Source: DASWTL01 sp966250385 (GTDB lineage Bacteria; Bacteroidota; Bacteroidia; Sphingobacteriales; Sphingobacteriaceae). Taken from it: DNA of 64,000 nucleotides. The notes under the pieces are model-generated. The model saw only the letters and a program-made list of their open reading frames with translations, did no database searches and had not been told where the DNA came from. The stretch spans positions 248,001 to 312,000 of the forward strand of contig CBINHC010000002.1 of the NCBI GenBank assembly GCA_966250385.1, in the 5' to 3' direction. Positions 59,081 to 64,000 of this stretch are shown here, in pieces. The stretch's first letter is position 1, and each line of letters begins with the position of its first letter. Both the position numbers and the translations under genes were made by a program.

Positions 59081-59959
59081 CTAAATATCGCAGAGTTCCA
59101 CTGCTTTTCGCAATGACTCAATCTTATTTTCACTGACAGGGATAAATTCCTGGGCAACAATACCCCTGAAACCGGTAGCTGCAATAGCCCGCATGATCGC
59201 CGGGTAGTTCAGCTCCTGGCTTTCGTCGATCTCATGCCTTCCCGGAACCCCGGCCGTATGGTAGTGCTTGATATACTGATGATTACCCCGGATGGTTCGG
59301 ATCACGTCGCCTTCATCGATCTGCATATGATAGATGTCATACAGAAGACCGAAGTTTTCGGACCCTACAGCCTTGGCCAGCTCAACGCCCCAGGCAGTTC
59401 TGTCACACTGGTAATCCTTGTGATCTACCTTGCTGTTGAGCAGTTCCATCACGATATGAACCTGATGCTTCTCGGCAAGGGCCATGATGTTCTTCAGGCC
59501 TTCCGCAGCGTTCCTGATGCCTGTTTCATCGTCCATTCCATTACGGTTGCCGCTAAAACAAATCAGGTTCCGGTAACCTGCCCGGGCCACCAGCGGAATC
59601 ATCTCAGCATAGTTCTTGATCAGCTTCTGGTGATGGGCCCTGGTATTCCAGCCCTCAGTCAGGCTGATCTCCGCGCCGTTGCACATGGTTGATTCCAGGC
59701 CGTGCCGTTTGAGCACCGGCCAGTCTTTCGGCCCTACCAGGTCGATGCCCTTCAGGCCGATCTCCACGGCGACTTTGCAGAGCTCTTCCAGCGGCAGATC
59801 ACCATAGCACCACCGGCAAACCGAATGGTTGATGTTTCCTTTCAGGCCCCGGAGAGTCCGGGCACGGGCTGGTAACGCAGAAAACACTCCCGGTGTCGAT
59901 ACCGCGAGTGTTCCTGCCATGATATGTTTAAGTGCTGATCTTCTGTTGTGAACAGCCAT
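59081..59959 (-). CDS. Signal-bearing hydroxypyruvate-isomerase-like TIM barrel
   Basis: The 292-residue protein starts with a TAT-like leader (NRRSALKHIMAGTLAVS...LPARA) and then has an AP-endonuclease-2-type TIM barrel. The metal ligands are Glu in IVMELLNSK, Asp and His in LLYDIYHMQIDE, His in HYHTAG and Glu in VAQEF, as in Hyi and related sugar isomerases. Hyi-type enzymes are usually cytoplasmic, so the leader suggests periplasmic 3-keto-sugar isomerisation or epimerisation. It starts two bases after the MFS stop. Confidence 0.87.
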   Translation of the reverse strand: MAVHNRRSALKHIMAGTLAVSTPGVFSALPARARTLRGLKGNINHSVCRWCYGDLPLEELCKVAVEIGLKGIDLVGPKDWPVLKRHGLESTMCNGAEISLTEGWNTRAHHQKLIKNYAEMIPLVARAGYRNLICFSGNRNGMDDETGIRNAAEGLKNIMALAEKHQVHIVMELLNSKVDHKDYQCDRTAWGVELAKAVGSENFGLLYDIYHMQIDEGDVIRTIRGNHQYIKHYHTAGVPGRHEIDESQELNYPAIMRAIAATGFRGIVAQEFIPVSENKIESLRKAVELCDI

Positions 59960-59961
59960 TT

Positions 59962-61203
59962 TCAGATCTCCTGATTATACACTACTTTTTCGTCAAGCTT
60001 AGCCGTTTCCGTAGAAGTCCGGTCCCTGAACAGCAGCAGGAACAACACGGCGACCACCCCCGCTATTCCGGCCGGGATCAGCCATATGGTATGCCAGTCA
60101 TAGCCTTCAGCCGTTTTATATGCATCAACGATCGGTCCGGACACCAGTGAACCGATCAGCATTCCCACTCCGTAAGTCGCCAGGGTGATCAGGCCCTGGG
60201 CAGCACTCTTAAACCGGTCTCCCGCAAGGTTATCGGTATAGATCTGACCCGTCACAAAGAAAAAGTCATAGCAGATCCCGTGCAGTACGATCCCCATGAT
60301 GAGCATCCAGTAATTCTGATCGACATTCCCGTAAGCAAAGAAAACGTACCGGAGAACCCAGGCCAGCATGCCGATAGCCAGCATCCGCTTTACGCCCAGC
60401 CTGACAAAGAACAGCGGCATCAGGATCATGAACAGGATCTCGGAAACCTGTCCGAAGGACTGCTTTCCGGCCGCTGCCTGCATGCCAACGTCGTTCAGGA
60501 AGGGGTTTGTAAAGTTATAATAGAAGGAAAGCGGGATGCAGATGGCAATGGAGGAAATAAAGAAAAGCAGGTACGACCGGTTTTTAAGCAAACCGATGGC
60601 ATCAAGCCCCAGCATGTCGGCAACGCTGGTCTTCTCGCCTTTCTTGATCGGAGGAGTAGAGGGCAGCGTAAAGCTGAACAGGCCCAGGACCACCGATGCG
60701 ATGGCAGCCATCCGGAACGTGAGTTCAAGATCTCCCTGCTGCTCCCAGTTCAGCCAGCCTATGGTAAAACCGGCTACGATCCACCCGATCGTGCCAAGCA
60801 CCCGGATATTCGGAAATTCCTTGCTTGGATTTTTCATCTGCCTGAAGGAAATCGAATTGACCAGTGCGAGTGTCGGCATATATAATATCATATACACGAG
60901 AATCAACGGATAGAAACTGTCGAAGTCTGCCGAAACAGAGGCCAGGTACAGCAGTACGCCGCCGGCAAGGTGCAGGAAACCGAGGATCTTCTGTGCAGAG
61001 AAAAAGCGGTCAGCAATCAGGCCGATGATGAACGGAGCAGCGATCGCACCGATGGACTGGGTTAGAAAGGCAACTCCGACCTGCGTCGCTGAGGTCTTGA
61101 GGTCAGACAGCAGAAAAGTGCCCAGAGTAACGAACCATGCGCCCCAGATAAAGAACTCCAGGAACATCATTGCAGACAGTTTAAAACGGGTAGTAGAATT
61201 CAT
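59962..61203 (-). CDS. NHS-family MFS permease
   Basis: The 413-residue membrane protein has 12 spans and the start FKLSAMMFLEFFIWGAWFVTLGTFL of the nucleoside:H+ symporter (NupG-like) group of the major facilitator superfamily. In sugar loci of Bacteroidota this group is often annotated as a nucleoside permease, although the real substrate is probably a sugar. It is the first gene of the minus-strand operon and is followed by the signal-bearing isomerase. Confidence 0.88.
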   Translation of the reverse strand: MNSTTRFKLSAMMFLEFFIWGAWFVTLGTFLLSDLKTSATQVGVAFLTQSIGAIAAPFIIGLIADRFFSAQKILGFLHLAGGVLLYLASVSADFDSFYPLILVYMILYMPTLALVNSISFRQMKNPSKEFPNIRVLGTIGWIVAGFTIGWLNWEQQGDLELTFRMAAIASVVLGLFSFTLPSTPPIKKGEKTSVADMLGLDAIGLLKNRSYLLFFISSIAICIPLSFYYNFTNPFLNDVGMQAAAGKQSFGQVSEILFMILMPLFFVRLGVKRMLAIGMLAWVLRYVFFAYGNVDQNYWMLIMGIVLHGICYDFFFVTGQIYTDNLAGDRFKSAAQGLITLATYGVGMLIGSLVSGPIVDAYKTAEGYDWHTIWLIPAGIAGVVAVLFLLLFRDRTSTETAKLDEKVVYNQEI

Positions 61204-61304
61204 GAATGGTCAGTTAAGTCTATGTTGGTTTAAGTTGTAGTTTCATTTAATAAAATACGCACTTATCCCCCCGCACAAATCAGAAAGTCAAATAAAAGGC
61301 AACA

Positions 61305-61334
61305 AACCGAAAACACCAGTCCACTAAATCGGTT
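61305..61334. promoter_or_regulatory. AACCGA-N18-TCGGTT inverted repeat between the divergent sugar operons
   Basis: AACCGA (61305-61310) and TCGGTT (61329-61334) are reverse complements spaced 18 bases, in the 214-base spacer. The right arm is part of TCGGTTGCAA, a shape seen in LacI-family half-sites. It could bind a regulator for both operons, but the evidence is modest. Confidence 0.4.
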
Positions 61335-61417
61335 GCAATTATTTTTACAGGTTATAAAGGTTTTTATAAATGTAATTTTATTTTTATCAGGCACAAAAAA
61401 ATTTAATACAAAAATTC

Positions 61418-62584
61418 ATGAAGAGAAAACTCAGAATGGGGATGGTCGGAGGCGGCAAAGACGCTTTCATCGGGGCAATCCACAGACTTGCCGCCAATAT
61501 GGACGGCATGATTGAACTGGTTTGCGGTGCACTCAGCGTGAATCCTGAAACGGCGCAGGCCAGCGGAGAAGCGCTGTTCTTACCGAAGGACCGGATCTAT
61601 TTGACTTATGAAGAAATGTTCGAAAAGGAAAGTCAGCTTCCGGCCGAACAGCGTATGGATTTTGTAACAATCGTCACTCCGAACTTTGCACACTTTGCCC
61701 CGGCCATGATGGCCCTGAACAAGGGATTCAACGTCGTGATCGAAAAGCCCATGACCTTTACCCTGGATGAAGCCAGACAGCTTCAGCAAAAGGTTGAGGA
61801 AACCGGTCTGCTGCTTTGCCTGACACACACCTATTCGGGATATCCGATGGTTAAGCAAGCCCGGCAGATGGTTAAGGACGGAGTGTTCGGCAAAATAAAG
61901 AAAGTATATGTGGAGTATCCCCAGGGCTGGCTGAGCCGGCTTTCCGAACGGGAAGGTAACCAGCAGGCGGCCTGGAGAACGGATCCGAAACGATCCGGAA
62001 AAAGCGGCAGTATGGGGGATATCGGCACGCATGCCGCTCAACTGGCCGAGTACGTTTCCGGCCTGAAGATCACCAAACTTTGCGCAGACCTGAACATTAT
62101 GGTTGAAGGCCGGATGCTTGATGATGACGGCAACGTTCTTTTGCGGTTCGACAACGGCGCAAACGGTGTTCTGATGGCTTCTCAGGTTGCAGCCGGCGAA
62201 GAGAATGCACTGAAGATCCGGGTCTACGGCGAAAACGGCGGTCTGGAATGGGCTCAGATGGAACCCAATACACTGATCGTTAAATGGCTTGACCAGCCGG
62301 CTCAGATCCTGCGCGCAGGTTCCGGCTATACGGACCGCCTCTCTTCGTTTGCGACCTTCAACTGCCGGACCCCCGGAGGTCATCCGGAAGGCTATCTCGA
62401 AGCATTCGCCAACCTGTACAGGAACTTCGCGATCACGCTGAGTGCCCGGATTGAAAATGAAACACCGCCGGACGAAGCACTCGATTTTCCGCGCGTCGGG
62501 GACGGCGTGCGGCTGATGGCCTTTATAGACCACGTCGTCGCCAGCAGCAGCAGTAACGAAAAATGGACCGATTTCAACAGCTAA
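61418..62584 (+). CDS. Cytoplasmic Gfo/Idh/MocA oxidoreductase
   Basis: The 388-residue protein has the Rossmann loop MGMVGGGKDAFIG, the VIEKPMTFT motif and a His-bearing GDIGTHAAQLAEYV active-site helix, all normal for the family. There is no signal peptide. In 3-keto-sugar catabolism, cytoplasmic Gfo/Idh enzymes reduce or oxidise keto-sugars with NAD(P). It is the first plus-strand gene of the divergent locus. The isomerase gene follows nine bases later. Confidence 0.92.
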   Translation: MKRKLRMGMVGGGKDAFIGAIHRLAANMDGMIELVCGALSVNPETAQASGEALFLPKDRIYLTYEEMFEKESQLPAEQRMDFVTIVTPNFAHFAPAMMALNKGFNVVIEKPMTFTLDEARQLQQKVEETGLLLCLTHTYSGYPMVKQARQMVKDGVFGKIKKVYVEYPQGWLSRLSEREGNQQAAWRTDPKRSGKSGSMGDIGTHAAQLAEYVSGLKITKLCADLNIMVEGRMLDDDGNVLLRFDNGANGVLMASQVAAGEENALKIRVYGENGGLEWAQMEPNTLIVKWLDQPAQILRAGSGYTDRLSSFATFNCRTPGGHPEGYLEAFANLYRNFAITLSARIENETPPDEALDFPRVGDGVRLMAFIDHVVASSSSNEKWTDFNS

Positions 62585-62593
62585 CGATATCCT

Positions 62594-63649
62594 ATGCAGA
62601 CTCTTAAAGGACCAGGGATCTTTCTCGCTCAGTTTATCGGCGATACGGCTCCCTTTAACGATCTGAAAAGTATTTGCCGGTGGGCGGCCGACCTGGGGTA
62701 CCAGGGCGTACAGATTCCGACGACCGAAACCCGGTTCATCGACCTGAAGCAGGCCGCAGAGAGCCAAACCTATGCGGATGAGCTCAAGGGCTTGGTAAAT
62801 GAAGCGGGCCTGGAGATCACCGAACTGTCGACCCACCTGCAGGGACAGCTGGTCGCCGTTCACCCGGCGTACGACGCACTGTTCGACGGCTTTGCTCCGG
62901 CGAATCTCCGCAATGATCCCAAGGCAAGGCAGCAGTGGGCCGTAGAACAGGTCAAGCTGGCCGCCAAAGCTTCCCGTAATCTGGGGCTGAATGCCAGCGT
63001 CACTTTTAGCGGAGCCTTGCTGTGGCAGACCGTTTACCCATGGCCGCAGCGGCCGGCGGGGCTTGTGGAGACCGGCTTTACCGAGCTGGCCAACCGGTGG
63101 CGTCCCATTCTTGACTACTACGAGGAGTGCGGGATCGATCTCTGCTATGAAATCCACCCCGGGGAGGACCTCCATGACGGCATTTCCTATGAAATGTTTT
63201 TGGAAAAAGTAAACAATCACTCCCGTGCTTGTTTATTATATGATCCGTCACACTTAGTTTTACAGTGCCTGGATTACCTGGAATACATCGACATCTATCA
63301 CGAAAGGATTAAGATGTTCCACGTGAAGGATGCCGAATTCAATCCGACCGGTAGACAGGGCGTATACGGCGGATACCAGAACTGGATCAACCGCGCCGGC
63401 CGCTTCCGGTCCCTGGGCGACGGACAGGTGGATTTCCGGGCCATCTTCAGTAAGCTCGCTCAGTATGACTATAAAGGCTGGGCAGTACTCGAATGGGAAT
63501 GTGCGCTGAAGCATCCGGAGGACGGCGCCCGTGAAGGTGCCAGGTTCATTAAGGATCACATTATCCGGGTCACCGAGCATGCATTCGACGACTTTGTTGC
63601 CACCAGGAGCGACGACTCGTTCAACCGGTCGGTGCTCGGGCTTGATTAA
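62594..63649 (+). CDS. Sugar phosphate isomerase/epimerase-like TIM barrel
   Basis: The 351-residue AP-endonuclease-2-fold protein has Glu in CYEIHPGEDL, Asp and His in LLYDPSHLVLQ, His in FHVKDAEF and Glu in AVLEWECAL, the usual metal-ligand set of IolE/IolI and related isomerases. It has no signal peptide. Its position nine bases after the Gfo/Idh gene suggests that both act on the same keto-sugar. The C-terminus is about 60 residues longer than the shortest family members. Confidence 0.9.
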   Translation: MQTLKGPGIFLAQFIGDTAPFNDLKSICRWAADLGYQGVQIPTTETRFIDLKQAAESQTYADELKGLVNEAGLEITELSTHLQGQLVAVHPAYDALFDGFAPANLRNDPKARQQWAVEQVKLAAKASRNLGLNASVTFSGALLWQTVYPWPQRPAGLVETGFTELANRWRPILDYYEECGIDLCYEIHPGEDLHDGISYEMFLEKVNNHSRACLLYDPSHLVLQCLDYLEYIDIYHERIKMFHVKDAEFNPTGRQGVYGGYQNWINRAGRFRSLGDGQVDFRAIFSKLAQYDYKGWAVLEWECALKHPEDGAREGARFIKDHIIRVTEHAFDDFVATRSDDSFNRSVLGLD

Positions 63650-63681
63650 TGAAAAATAAATTTATCTCAATTATAACTGTT

Positions 63682-64000
63682 ATGAAAAAATCACTATTTG
63701 TACTGGCATTGTGCGCAGGATTTGCGGCTTGTTCCTCTGATTCCAATAAAAGTGCAGACCAGTCTGATTCGGCTGCAGCTACCGAAAACTATGCAGAAAA
63801 TCGCCAAAGTGAATATGACTCATCCATCAATGCGACCGGCACTGAATCCGGCGGCGGTAGCGCGGAAACAACGGCGGGGTCTAAAGGAGAAAAGCTTATC
63901 GCCCAGTCCGACTGCCTGAGCTGCCATAAAGTAAACGAGAAATTGGTGGGCCCTGCTTATCAGGAAGTTGCCAACAAGTATGAGAACAATGACAAGAACA
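63682..64000 (+). CDS. Lipoprotein c-type cytochrome (partial)
   Basis: The frame from the ATG at 63682 is open to the right edge (106 residues visible). It has a short signal peptide with a lipobox (GFAA|C, Cys17), a Ser/Glu/Ala-rich linker of about 60 residues and a haem-binding C78-L-S-C81-H82 motif, followed by KVNEKLVGPAYQEVANKY. This is a small class I cytochrome c held in the membrane by its lipid. Its position suggests it is the electron acceptor of the GMC dehydrogenase. The 3' end is missing. Confidence 0.85.
   Translation, partial: MKKSLFVLALCAGFAACSSDSNKSADQSDSAAATENYAENRQSEYDSSINATGTESGGGSAETTAGSKGEKLIAQSDCLSCHKVNEKLVGPAYQEVANKYENNDKN

Noticed and set aside
61580..63220. 546-codon minus-strand open frame spanning two genes
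   Set aside because: It runs antisense across the Gfo/Idh and isomerase genes and through the gap between them. Both plus-strand products have complete active-site motifs.
1..64000. tRNA, rRNA, CRISPR, insertion sequence or prophage
   Set aside because: I looked for T-loop-like motifs, regular spaced repeats, transposase or integrase motifs and phage genes, and found none that could be supported.

Overview
The window looks like a chromosomal segment of a Bacteroidota bacterium, most probably a Cytophagales member close to Dyadobacter or Spirosoma. This is inference from four things: TAnnTTTG-type promoters in front of several genes; PorT and a protein ending in a type IX secretion sorting domain; a BamA gene followed by two OmpH/Skp genes; and Bacteroidota-type families such as DUF6089, an NrtR-like sugar regulator, BadF/BadG sugar kinases and TAT-exported GMC and Gfo/Idh oxidoreductases. 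Base composition is even, about half G+C. I see no rRNA, tRNA, IS element, prophage or CRISPR array. About 60 genes are packed tightly and no gap exceeds 300 bases.

Layout. 1-7.9 kb: end of a membrane protein gene, an MmcQ/YjbR protein, a tiny zinc-ribbon protein, a PAS histidine kinase, UbiD decarboxylase, dCMP deaminase, a FucP-like sugar transporter and a LysE exporter. 7.9-18.5 kb: purF-like and murI, then a long minus-strand envelope operon (alpha/beta hydrolase, CBS protein, nadK, DUF6089, uppS, bamA, two ompH genes). 18.5-24.7 kb: YqeY, an SDR, porT, ubiE, engB, a DUF421 pair and a UbiA prenyltransferase. 24.7-36 kb: oligoendopeptidase, ArnT-like glycosyltransferase, PAP2 phosphatase, amino-acid permease, a probable small structured RNA, Kup, a T9SS cargo protein and an HscA-type Hsp70. 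36-43.3 kb: an asparagine-synthetase-like protein carrying a C8 tract, an NmrA protein, ribE, accC, an amidohydrolase and a threonine aldolase. 43.5-47.3 kb: a sugar-sensing module of two BadF/BadG kinases, an NrtR-like regulator and GAPDH. 47.3-55.3 kb: a TonB receptor, penicillin acylase, a DinB protein with a WYL regulator, and a stand-alone LuxE-like enzyme. 55.3-64 kb: a divergent sugar-oxidation locus.

Two sets of genes stand out as systems. The first is the 55-64 kb locus. On the minus strand lie an MFS permease, a signal-bearing TIM-barrel isomerase, a GMC dehydrogenase with a C-x5-C-x3-C cluster motif, a TAT-signal Gfo/Idh enzyme and a lipobox-bearing gluconate-dehydrogenase-subunit-3 homologue. 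On the plus strand lie a cytosolic Gfo/Idh enzyme, a second isomerase and a lipoprotein cytochrome c. Together they resemble a periplasmic 3-keto-glycoside (glycoside 3-dehydrogenase) pathway with its electron acceptor. The second is the 43.5-47.3 kb module. Both kinase promoters carry the same AGTGT-N7-ACAYT element, the regulator's Nudix box has lost catalytic glutamates, and the second kinase has lost its phosphate-1 loop. This suggests a sugar-sensing switch coupled to glycolysis.

Supporting themes are menaquinone synthesis (UbiD, UbiE and UbiA homologues spread over 20 kb) and envelope assembly.
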